A stretch of 24,341 bases of DNA from Glomus cerebriforme (lineage: Eukaryota > Glomeromycota > Glomeromycetes > Glomerales > Glomeraceae), in NCBI GenBank assembly GCA_003550305.1, contig QKYT01000835.1, positions 18,334 to 42,674 of the forward strand, read 5' to 3'. Below the pieces are notes generated by a model. That model worked only from the letters and a program-made list of their open reading frames with translations, was not told the DNA's origin and made no database searches. Shown one piece after another: positions 9,244 through 18,579 of the stretch (position 1 is the first letter of the stretch; each line of letters starts with the position of its first letter). The position numbers were made by a program, and so were the translations under genes.

Positions 9244-9849
9244 TTCATTTCTATCAATATTACTAAATATAAGTTCTATACTAGATTTTTGAAATAAATA
9301 ATCCCTTACATATCTTCGCCTATACATATCACTCCCACCCACACAGATAATATAAAATAATATTCCCCGCAAGAAAACTTCTAAGTAACTTACAGCTTAA
9401 ATTCTGGGGATTAGCAACTGAAGCAAAAAAATAATATTTTCGATTAACACTTACCATTACGAATTTACGATCCATCCAAACATTAAGAATTTTTCACGTG
9501 ATGATGATTATGTCAGAAAATTTATTTGATGTATTGCGCCAAATTTTACACGAATTATGCTAATAAATTGAAATTAAAATCTGAAGAACATATCACACGA
9601 TCAAAACACAACATAGAAATTAAATAATATTGTTTCTTTTTCGAGTTTTTATTATTTTTCGAATTTTTTTTTTCTTCTTTGCAACAGGGTAAACATCATT
9701 CATTTTAGTAGCGGGTTTGTCAAAGGATAGTTTATTTGGTGAATCTAGGAGAAAAGAAACTAATTATAAAAATTAAGATAAGTCTCATTCACGCTAGATG
9801 CTTGAACTCTTATTATATTAAAACTGTTCATTATGTTTTAAAAGAATAA
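9244..9849. other. Region of scattered weak coding signal, no defined gene
   Basis: Short plus-strand pieces look protein-like but change frame: IHPNIKNFSRDDDYVRKF (about 9471-9524), SEEHITRSKHNIEIK (near 9580-9625) and AGLSKDSLFGESRRKE (about 9708-9755). They could be exons or debris of the same decayed gene as the neighbouring remnants. No start, stop or splice pattern can be defended. Confidence 0.25.
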
Positions 9850-10095
9850 AATATTAAGAAAAGACAAGTTCAAAATAATAATAGTTCTATATGTAAACTT
9901 GCCTTGACCGATTCTATACCAACCAGAGCATTATTATGTTGTGAATCAAATAATACCTGTATTGATAATACCACCACTTGTTCTAGTACTAATAAAATAA
10001 TAAATTAACTCAGTGCTGGAATACTAAAGGATTGGGTTTTTGTAGTAGAACTGATCTCTCAACCCAGAGGTATATTGTATAAAAGGAGAAGATGA
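9850..10095 (+). pseudogene. Ser/Thr/Cys-rich coding remnant with in-frame TAA, unknown
   Basis: The frame is open from 9850 to TGA 10093-10095 with one TAA at 10006-10008. Before the stop it reads LALTDSIPTRALLCCESN, then a Thr/Ser/Cys-rich stretch DNTTTCSSTNK; after it, LSAGILKDWVFVVELISQ. CC and two further Cys in a Thr-rich setting suggest an extracellular or lumenal piece, which is inference. No family recognised. Confidence 0.35.
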
Positions 10096-10138
10096 TGAAG
10101 TATATGATAAAAAACTAAAGTCGATAACCAACGTTTAT

Positions 10139-10257
10139 TGAGTCGCAATGACTCACAAACTATTAACGCGTTCTGTTTTAAAGATATTTAATAGTTATTC
10201 AGCACTTCGTGCCGAATAACTGCTATGTTGGGAGAATCCAATTTGATTGGTTGATTC
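10139..10257. repeat. Cluster of three inverted repeats
   Basis: First, TGAGTC/GACTCA with a 5-base loop at 10139-10155. Second, 13-bp arms with one mismatch and a TTC loop at 10193-10221 (AGTTATTCAGCAC and its partner). Third, an imperfect GAATCCAAT/ATTGG..GATTC repeat at 10234-10257. No gene spans them, and no T-run terminator follows. Confidence 0.6.
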
Positions 10258-10274
10258 TGGGCTCCGCATTATGA

Positions 10275-10460
10275 TCAAATATTCATCCAATTACTAATAA
10301 TAATATACTCGGGTGTATAGACAGTCAATATTATTCTAAGCTGTCCATTGTGAAGTTGTCCTGACACTTTGGTTTCAGGAACCTGAATAATTAGTCCAGT
10401 GAGATTTGATCGTTCATGCATATTATAACATAAAATCCGAGACATTAATATAATCATCAT
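10275..10460 (-). other. Short minus-strand open frame, doubtful
   Basis: A 61-codon frame reads SNLTGLIIQVPETKVSGQ and LHNGQLRIILTVYTPEY, a plausible amphipathic protein segment. It has no recognisable domain and lies among remnants on the same strand. It may be an exon or debris. Confidence 0.22.
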
Positions 10461-11020
10461 TAATGTTTATTATAGTATTTATTATTTATTAACTTAATTA
10501 TTCTGTCAGAAGTTTGTGACAATTATACCGACATTATATTTTTTCCTTAACCATTAGAGACTGCAAAATCAAACTGCTATGATGGTACTGGCTTATTTAT
10601 TGATAGACTGATAGTTTTATTAAAGCCGGTCGCATAGTACAATGGTCTATTGATTAATGACTATTATAATTTGTTTTGTAAGAAATAACTGGCAGTTACA
10701 ATTTACAAAAAAACTCTGTATTTAGAGATTCTTTCGCCATTTTCTATTACTTTTTAGTGATCACATTATTATAAATATCTAACTTTTTCGGAAAAACTGG
10801 ACACGCGCGACAATGTGGCGCAGCCAAATATTCTCACGATTAATACGTTATTTTATTTTTATCATATAGTAAAAAAATTATATGACCTCTCAAAAATACA
10901 AAAAAAAAAGTCCACCTGGCAAAAGGAGCAATAGATACTCAAGTCATTTAACTATGTATCTTATGTAACGCTTTGCTGGGGAGGACCTATTTTTAACGCG
11001 AGAAAAAAAAAGACATCAGA
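10461..11020. other. Gene-free stretch
   Basis: AT-rich, with a few CpG-bearing islands (about 10800-10825 and 10970-11000). An A-box-like TAGTACAATGG at about 10635 has no matching B box, so I do not call a tRNA. No coding signal is defended. Confidence 0.4.
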
Positions 11021-11360
11021 TCAAAGTTGATATTTATACTGCAAAATTTCTTAATTTCCTTGTTCGAGAAGTAAACATTTACCAGTAGTGGGGATGATAA
11101 CATAAATATTCTCCGGTACATAATTTCCACTAATATATTTATTAAATAAATGATTGTTTTCATCATTGATAGAAACATCTTCAACCAATTCTTCATCGAC
11201 ATTAACTTTCCAATGTCTCATAACGGTTTTTACAACATATTATCGTGATGTCAGTTCAACTTTGAAATCTTCTAATTCGAATATTTTATCACCAATTTTT
11301 TCATCTATCAATACGTGGTGCATCACCAAATCTGTTTATTTCAGTTGAATAAAATAAAAA
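11021..11360 (-). pseudogene. Decayed gene fragment, unknown family
   Basis: A minus-strand frame runs from about 11335 to TGA 11021-11023 with TAA codons at 11240-11242 and 11051-11053. Both would be CAA (Gln) before one C-to-T change. It reads IGDKIFELEDFKVELTSR, then VMRHWKVNVDEELVEDV, then NKYISGNYVPENIYVIIP and TGKCLLLEQGN. Just upstream (about 11360-11315) another frame gives EINRFGDAPRID, which joins naturally after a one-base shift near the A-run at about 11305. The text is clearly protein-like, but I recognise no domain. Same strand as the decayed gene at 11792-12503, so both may come from one gene. Confidence 0.5.
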
Positions 11361-11791
11361 CACTTTTCTTAAAATTTTTGATGCTAATAATTACTTTTTG
11401 TTACAAGTTTATCATTTAATTAGTCTCGCCACAAAATATCATGTATCGGTGATTGTTAAAATATAAAACACTTTAATAATATATTTTCGGATATTGTATA
11501 GCAAAGAATGTTAGAATAATAGTGAAATAAATATATATGTTATGCTTTCAACGAGTACCTGCGTCATGTCATCATATTATTTCAAATTTCGATTCTGATT
11601 GATTTGATAAGAAAATTTGTATTTGTTTTTGTTATTGCTGTAAATAATAAGTATTCTAAACGAACTGGACATCTTTCTTATAATCCAAAATCAAAAGGAA
11701 TTTTAAAATTTATAAATAAAACAATAGAACAATCTATAAGTACTATCTAGTTAATTCGTTTTTAATATAAATTTTTTAATTAATCAATGAT
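11361..11791. other. Spacer between decayed fragments
   Basis: AT-rich. A plus-strand frame without ATG (about 11527-11748) ends NKYSKRTGHLSYNPKSKG...ISTI and might be coding debris. Nothing else is supported. Confidence 0.25.
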
Positions 11792-12503
11792 TCATTTCCT
11801 AGCTATTGAAATTAACGATCTAGATATGGAAACTAGCGTGAAAATTGAACATTTTTCATCCCCCTTTGGAATTGGGCCTCCAAGAAAAAGTTCAAATTTT
11901 ACACGAACTAGTTGACCACTTAATCGAATATTCAAATTAATACACTTTTACAAAGGATTTAACCATAAATAATTACAGCTTCATCTTGCTACTTTCTTCC
12001 ACCAGAAGTAGCAGATGGTTGTCCCTCGGGTTCACCAATATTATGTATTTTGAAGATGGATTCGGATGGGACGACGCTAGTAATTCCAAAATTAGTTAGT
12101 TACACGATTGCTTTGAATCGGCTGGCATCCTTGAATGACTGATCAAATATAGTTAGAAATACGATAATATGATGCAATAATATTGTTTTTCTGAATATTA
12201 CGATTCCTGATTTCATTTTCATTCCAGACAATTATTAATAACATCGGATTGATATAACAATCATTTACTTCCTCAAGGTTCTTGTCATTGTTCTCGACTC
12301 TAACAGTTTTAAAACCATTGAATAATAAGATTTTGAGTTCCTCGCTTAAATCTTTGTAATGAATCAGCATAATAATCAAATTATGACGTGTAAATGACCA
12401 CAATGTGGCGTTCAAGAAAATGGTCGTTATACCTAAACAGTATACGATTATCGTATATATGCAAATTGATTATAATGCGGTCTTTTTTGATTAAGTTATT
12501 TGA
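11792..12503 (-). pseudogene. Decayed gene, several frameshifts, unknown family
   Basis: Four consecutive minus-strand pieces read as one protein after small shifts. First, from 12503: KKDRIIINLHIYDNRILFRY. Second, about 12412-12150: ATLWSFTRHNLIIMLIHYKD, KILLFNGFKTVRVE and DCYINPMLLIIVWNENE. Third, about 12145-11965, with TAA at 12100-12102 and TAG at 11989-11991: FDQSFKDASRFKAIV, TSVVPSESIFKIHNIGEP and EGQPSATSGG. Fourth, down to TGA 11792: LNIRLSGQLVRVKFELFLGG and IPKGDEKCSIFTLVSISRS. Homogeneous, well-mixed composition on one strand over 700 bp argues for a real former gene. I cannot name it. Frameshifts near 12412 and 12150 have no splice signals, so it is broken rather than spliced. Confidence 0.55.
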
Positions 12504-13103
12504 TTATTATCCGAAGTCCGAAGCTATTAATCTATTTATTAATCCAGTTCTTTTTTGTCAGAATCGTAATAGTAATAACTCGTATCGTAACTTAATACAG
12601 TAATTAAGACGATATCAAACCGGGTTTTTGGAATCACCCGTGATCAGATAAATGATCGACATTTTTAATTTGAAGAAATTACCGTAAAAGTCGGTAAAAC
12701 TTTATTTGGTATTGATGTCCTTAAGATTTACAAACATCTTTACATTTTTGTAATGATAAAAAATTTTACTATTGTTTTTAAAAAAAAAAACTCAATTATA
12801 TTGCCGATAATAATTTAAACTTTAAAGGGGTAAGGATAGGGGATCTACCTCCTTTTTGTAAATTTTAAATGTTCACATTTTCGTACAAGTCAACTATATT
12901 CGGAATAGTATGACGTCTATATATCGAATGATCTTATAAACATCCGTCACATGTTCCGAATTTTAATGCCAAAATTGGATAATTATATTTAGAATTCATT
13001 TTAGTGAAAAATTATAAAAACCACAAACCATTTTTTTTTCATTTTCATAAAATTTTTTTTAAAACCAATAATAATATTAAAATTTAATAATAATATAACT
13101 AAA
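12504..13103. promoter_or_regulatory. Upstream region of the zinc transporter gene
   Basis: No gene here. A TATAAAAA at 13013-13020, about 85 bp before the ATG, is a plausible TATA element, followed by a T-rich leader. A TTACCG/CGGTAA inverted repeat lies at about 12679-12698. Zinc-response elements were not recognised. Confidence 0.35.
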
Positions 13104-15007
13104 ATGCTTTTATCACGACAAACTCGTATAATTATACTGCTTGTACTCGATATTTTATTTTTTATAGTAGAAATTTCCATTGGTTATTGGATTAATTCTT
13201 TAGCGATAATAGCTGATTCATTTCATATGTTAAATGATATTCTAAGTTTGATAGTCGCATTTTATGCTTTAAAGGTATTTAAAATAATTAATAATTAATG
13301 ATTTCGAAAAATTTTTTATTTAATTAAAATTTTTATTCATTTTATGTTCGATCAGCTTGCTTCCAAAACATCATTTTCTTCACAATATTCATATGGTTGG
13401 CAACGAGCTGAAATTTTAGGTGCACTTATAAATGGTGTATTTTTAATGGCTTTATGTTTCACTATTTTCATTGAGGCGGTTCAAAGATTTTTTGATCCAC
13501 CAGGTTTGTTATTTATTTATTTATTTTTTTATTCTATTTAGAATATATCCATAACTGAATTTTTTTCTTATTTCATCCAATTTAGAAATTAAAAGGCCAG
13601 AATTCATGCTTGGAATCGGAACTGCGGGATTAATTTCAAATATAATTGGATTATTACTATTTCATGGTAATTACTTTTTTTTTTTTACATGACGTGTTTT
13701 GAAGTATTATAATTTGTATCATAATTTTATGTTGAATTTCTTTGTTTCGTTAAATTTGTAGAACATGGTCACGGACATAGTCACGGACATAGTCATGATA
13801 GTAAACCATCATCGAAATCCGATGCTACTAATAACAATGATAATACTGCGCCTATGGATGAAATACTTATACATCCTGCTGCATCCCGTCGATCCATAAT
13901 CCAGTATTCCCGAGAATTGGCTTTAAAATCAAATGATGATGATGATAATAATATTTCAACTTCATCAAATAATGAAAATGTAACTGAAAACAACAAAGTT
14001 AGCGAACAAGAAATTCCTGAAACTCATCCAACTGGAGATCATCATGACCATCATGATCATCATCATAAAAATCTCAATATGCGTGGAATCTTTCTTCATG
14101 TATTGGGTGATGCTCTGGGTAATATTGGAGTTATTACCACAGGTTTATTCATATATTACAGTCATTTCTCATGGAGATTTTATGCAGATCCTTTTATTAG
14201 GTGATTAAGGAAAAAATTTTTCCCTTTTTTTTTTTTTTAATAATAATATCTGACCTTCTTTCTTTGTTAATACAGTATAATACTTACAATTATTATTTTT
14301 TCATCCGCATTCCCTTTGGGTAATTATTTTAATTGGTTCAAAATTTTTCTTGATTTTTAAATTTACTAATTTACCATTGTTTATTTTTATAGTAAAATCC
14401 GCATCATTTATTCTCTTACAAAAGGCTCCCTCAGGAATACCGATTGATGATGTACGATCAAAAATTAAAGAGGTTAGTTATAAGAATTTCTGGGAAATTT
14501 TTTAAGATATTTGATGATTATGATGATTTACCTTTTTTCCTTCTCTTTTGAAGTTACGTGGAGTATTGTCTGTCCATGAACTACATATTTGGCAACTTTC
14601 TGATACAAAGCGAATTTGTTCAGTACATATTTTACTGGAACCATCAGCCAATTATACGGAGATAGCAGCAGATATAAGAAAAATACTTCATGTTCATGGA
14701 GTCCATTCAATAACAGTACAACCAGAATATGTAAAGATTGGATTAAATAGCAATGATAGTGGTGAAGTAATTATGGTGATTAAAAGTTCAAATGAAGGAG
14801 AACTGGAATTGGTCTTAGATGAAGTAAGTATTTTTTTTTTTTTTTTGAGAAAAAGATATTTGACCTTTTATATATTTTTTTTATGAAAATTTATAGGATC
14901 ATAGCGACACTGCTTGCTTGCTTCGCTGTAACTTGGATCCTTCTTGTGCTCAAAATTTATGCTGTCCGCCTCCAGCACATTTACCAAAAGATAAACCGAA
15001 AAAATAA
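13104..15007 (+). CDS. CDF zinc transporter, ZRC1/COT1-like, 8 exons
   Basis: Exons: 13104-13274, 13356-13503, 13586-13666, 13762-14200, 14276-14319, 14393-14472, 14554-14823, 14897-15007. All introns are GT..AG (73-95 bp) and keep frame, giving 447 residues. The family moves Zn (sometimes Co/Cd) out of the cytosol in exchange for protons, in fungi usually into the vacuole or ER. Helix 2 carries ADSFHMLND (His41, Asp45) and helix 5 HVLGD (His246, Asp250), the HxxxD pair that forms the transport site of zinc-type members. Six membrane segments are visible. The loop between helices 4 and 5 is long (about 134-236), with HGHGHSHGHSH and HHDHHDHHH clusters likely to bind Zn. The cytosolic C-terminal domain has VHELHIWQLS and HGVHSITVQPEY. 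The tail is Cys-rich (CLLRC, PSCAQNLCCPPP). GintZnT1 of Rhizophagus belongs to this family. Confidence 0.93.
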
Positions 15008-15213
15008 GGATCTCGTTATTTCTAATTAGGAAACCGTGATAATCTAATCTAAAATTCGATGTATAAAACTATCATTACCATTTTTATATTATTCATTTTA
15101 TCATTTTTTGTCATTTACTTTTTTTAAAACTAGAAATGAAATTAATAGACAAATTTTTTCTTTTTTTTTCAAACTTCTTTCCTGATTTTTATTTTTATAC
15201 ATAAAAAGATATA
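15008..15213. other. Short spacer between the transporter and the isomerase
   Basis: 206 bp, T-rich toward the right. It must hold the 3' end of the transporter gene and the promoter of the next one. A TATACATAAAAAG stretch at about 15196-15208 is very close to the ATG at 15214, so a TATA role is doubtful. Confidence 0.35.
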
Positions 15214-16020
15214 ATGTCAACAGAAGATTTACAACAGATAATAAATTCATTTATAACCGTAATGATATTATTTACGATTGCTTATATAACAACATTAATA
15301 ATATTTCCTTTGGCAGAAAAGAAAGTAACGAAATTTGAAAGATTTATATCTATATGGTTAATATGGAATGCATTAATTCATTTAATTTTAGAAGGTTCAT
15401 TTGTAATATTAAGTTTAATTAGTACCATAGAAAAGAGTAATGGAATTTTAGCTGAATTATGTTAGTAAAGTTTTTATAAATAAATCGGTTTTTTTTTCTC
15501 GTATCATCGAAAAACCCCCAAAAATATTGAAGGAATATTTTGTTTTTTTTTTAGGGAAAGAATATGGAAAAGCAGATTCAAGATGGTTATATTCTGATCC
15601 AACAATACTTTCAGTAGAAATTCCAACCTTTATATTTTGTGGACCATTAGCATTATACATAGTATATTTAATTATGATAAATCATTCTACAAGACATTAT
15701 TGGCAAATAATTTTATGTGTATGTGAAATATATGGATGTTGGATCACTTTTTGTCCTGAATGGTTAACAGGAAGTAAAGGTCTTGACACAGAAAATTTAA
15801 TATTTTTTGGTTTTTTGGTAAGTTTATATAATAAATATATATATTATTTTATTTTTTTTGAAAGGAAAAAAACTAAAAAAAAAAATTTTTTTTTCTTTTT
15901 GTATTCAAGCTTTTTAATGGAGTTTGGGTTATTATACCAATGATACTTTTGTATCAATCTTGGAAAGTTATAACAGAAAACGATAGATTGGTAAAAGAAT
16001 TCAAATTAAAAGTTAACTAA
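15214..16020 (+). CDS. EBP-family sterol delta8-delta7 isomerase, 3 exons
   Basis: Exons 15214-15460, 15555-15817 and 15910-16020 join in frame (T|GG gives Trp83) to 206 residues, near the usual EBP length. The family (emopamil-binding protein; HYD1 in plants) moves the sterol double bond from C8 to C7 in the ER membrane. Key residues match human EBP by position and spacing: ALIHLILEG (His56, Glu60, like H76/E80), WKEYGKADSRWLYSDP (83-98), SVEIPTF (Glu104, like E122) and FNGVWVIIP (Asn173, Trp176, like N193/W196). Four hydrophobic segments at about 12-32, 46-70, 105-127 and 171-187 are consistent with the EXPERA fold. Most fungi use the unrelated ERG2 for this step. It could instead be an EBPL-like binding protein, but the catalytic residues argue for an enzyme. 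Confidence 0.9.
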
Positions 16021-16025
16021 AAAAT

Positions 16026-16048
16026 CATATATATATATATATATATAT
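16026..16048. repeat. (AT)n microsatellite
   Basis: An uninterrupted AT run of about 22 bp just after the isomerase stop. A similar (TA)9 run lies at 18889-18906. Confidence 0.9.
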
Positions 16049-16110
16049 TAAGAATATTATATATAACGTCGATTCTTTTTTTTTTTTTTTTTAATACTGT
16101 CATCATTTTA

Positions 16111-16255
16111 TCGTCGTTTTCAAAATAGTGTCACCAATGAAAAAGAAATATATATATTATATATATCAGAATACAGGACGAATACAGGATGAAAACTGGA
16201 CGAATAATTGATAATCACAAATCAAATAGGTCACACTATTTTTTGAAAACGACGA
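16111..16255. mobile_element. MITE, ~145 bp, TA-flanked
   Basis: The left end TCGTCGTTTTCAAAATAGTG (16111 onward) and the reverse complement of the right end (TCGTCGTTTTCAAAAAATAGTG without the internal AA) pair along about 25 bp. TA sits on both sides (16109-16110 and 16256-16257). The interior carries ACAGGACGAAT / ACAGGATGAAA / ACTGGACGAAT direct repeats and a TATATA run, with no coding capacity. The size and TA target suggest a Tc1/mariner-derived MITE. It lies in the 547-bp gap between the convergent isomerase and receptor genes. Confidence 0.75.
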
Positions 16256-16567
16256 TAAATTATATATATATATATTTTTTATTTACAATAAAAACTTTTT
16301 TTTTTAAATGAAATTTAATGAATTGTATGTTTTAAGTATTATAATTATTCAATACATATAATTATAATATTAACATTTAATGAAATATATAATAAATATA
16401 TTATACTCTATATATATATCGAATATATATTTCTTCTTTTATTCCCTCTTCAAAAAAAATTGTTCTTTTTTTCATTCACTAAAACTGTTATTGTCTTACT
16501 GATGAGTGATGATCAAATATAAATAATTATTATACAAATTTTACAAATTGAAACCTTTTTTTTCAGA
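16256..16567. other. AT-rich 3' flank of the receptor gene
   Basis: TA-rich tracts and T-runs only. This should contain the polyadenylation region of the minus-strand receptor gene. No gene seen. Confidence 0.4.
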
Positions 16568-18579
16568 TTAAGAAATTGAAGAATTATCACCATCATTATG
16601 AAAATGAGGATCTGGTATACTCTCATTAGTAGAAATAAAAGAATCACAATAACTATTATTAAAAGTAGATAATTTACCAACATTTAAAACATTTTGATTA
16701 GAAGAAGGGGGAATATTTAATAAGGAGGATCGATTAAAAATTTTTCGTGATTCTGAATTTAATGATAAAGAAGAAGGTCTCATAATAAAACTTTGATCAG
16801 AGAATATGAAAGGTACTAAAAAATCGATATCAATCAAATCATCTTCACACCATTCATAATCATTATTTTCATCTCTTTCTAAATCATCATCAAATATTTC
16901 AATAATTTCATCATTATTATCATTATCATTATTATTATTACTATTATCATCAACTAAAGTATTTCTAGCTGTATTAAAATTCGAACTCTTATTATTAAGA
17001 TCAACTACCAAAGTTGATTCACGAGTAGGAGAATTTGGTATACTAGGTAAATCATTTTCAACTATAGTACTCATCATTTCAAAATTATTATTAAAATTAT
17101 TATAATTAGAATTAGAAGAATAATTTGAATTTGTTGGACTTATTGAAGTATTTAAACGATGACTTATTTTCATTGATGAATGAGATTTTGGTGGAAAAGT
17201 TATAGAATTATTAGAATTATTTCTACTATGTAATGTACTCATATTTCCTTGAGAATTATTACAATTTGAATTAACAGAAGGTTTCTTTTGTTTAGAAAAT
17301 ATTTCATTTCTCAAAAAAGTAAAAGTTTTAACAACACCACCTAAATTAATTAATATAATGAATAATATATAAACCCAAGATTGAACTATATCAAATAAAA
17401 AACATAAAGAATATATTATAATAGGAGCATATTGTACTAATTGTAAAAAGATGTAAGAAGCCATTTTACGTGTTGCTCTTGTTATATTTGAAGCAATTTT
17501 TTGTTGTACAATGGAAGGTATTTGATTAAAATTGGTTGAATTTGTTCGATATTGATTTAAAGTGTTCATAAAAAAACTAGGTGGTCTCAATTCTAATCCA
17601 TCAGATGATGATCCTAACGTATTAGAAGATCTAGATGATTGTAATGAAGAAGTTGTTGAAAATTTACGAGAAGATAATCTTGATGTATCTTGTGAAGTTA
17701 TTCCATCTGATGATATATTACGTCTTTGTCGAGATTTTACGGATTTAAATGTGGAAGAAGTAAGCATCGTTTCTACACCATGAATTTTTTTTATTACATT
17801 TAAATAACAAAAAGTAGTTATTGCTATTACTATATAAGCAAATACTACTAAAACGATCATTGATACTTTACCACCATTTTTATGACTCGCTCTATTCATA
17901 AAACACCTAAAAATTTGAAAAAAAAAAAATTGTATTAGAATTATATAATAATTTTTAATAAAATTGTTCAACATTTTGTAAGTAATACATACCAAAAATG
18001 ATCATCACCATAACCATTAGATACGATCGTCATTATACTAATTAATAAACTAGGAATCAGTATAATTATTCCTAATATCCAATCATAGCTTCCTAAACTT
18101 GCAGTGCGTCTTTTACATACACGTAAATAAGTTACAACAGCAATAACTACCATTAACATCATATTCATTGTAATAAAAGTTGAAATACTAAATCCGATTC
18201 CTTCACATAAACCTCCAGATTTTAATAATTTATCATATTGCATTGGATAAAATAAATTTGGTATAGTTATAAGAGCGATCAATAAATCCATTATTGACAT
18301 GTAAAGTGGAAATCTTTGTGAAGGGGATAATCTTCCAGGTTTACGTTTTTTCCATCTATTAAAAGTTATTATGATTATTATAAAACAACCTACTATATTT
18401 GCGAATGATGTTATTATGCCACCAACAAAAAATATACCACTCCCTATTGGATCTTTTGATTGTATACTACTATCTTTATCTTCTTGATGTTTACCGGACC
18501 CGCCGGAATTATTATTTGAAATTATTTCACCATTACTATGCTTTATTAAAAATATTATTATCAACGGTGAGAGTATCAT
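16568..18579 (-). CDS. Seven-helix G-protein-coupled receptor, cAMP-receptor/Git3-like, 2 exons
   Basis: Exon 1 is 18579-17993 and exon 2 17906-16568. The 85-bp intron has GTATGT and TTTTAG borders and splits Trp196 (TG|G). The product is 641 residues. Order: a hydrophobic N-terminus (2-12, possible signal peptide); a Ser/Gly/Asp-rich lumenal or outer segment; helices at about 48-72, 92-113, 127-153, 166-187, 210-231, 344-367 and 373-392; a third inner loop of about 110 residues rich in Ser/Thr/Arg; and a tail of about 245 residues rich in Asn/Ser with an acidic patch (NDEIIEIFDDDLERDEN). Cys125 at the start of helix 3 and Cys197 in HFWCFM before helix 5 are placed for the usual GPCR disulfide. 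The HFWC pattern recalls Dictyostelium cAR-type receptors. The ligand is unknown. Confidence 0.85.

Noticed and set aside
10625..10680. tRNA-like A-box (TAGTACAATGG)
   Set aside because: No B box and no cloverleaf pairing downstream.
12394..12603. Plus-strand 69-codon open frame
   Set aside because: The minus-strand reading over the same bases continues the decayed gene and is more protein-like.
13793..13996. Minus-strand open frame opposite the transporter exon 4
   Set aside because: Shadow of the acidic/His-rich loop coding sequence.
15185..15216. Operon-like coupling of the transporter and isomerase genes
   Set aside because: Both have their own introns and a 206-bp gap, and eukaryotic genes of this kind are transcribed separately.
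16498..16558. CTGATGA followed by GAAAC, as in a hammerhead ribozyme core
   Set aside because: The segments next to the core cannot form stem II, and no flanking stem III was found; chance match.
17562..17783. Plus-strand open frame opposite the receptor gene
   Set aside because: Antisense shadow of the Ser/Arg-rich loop between helices 5 and 6.
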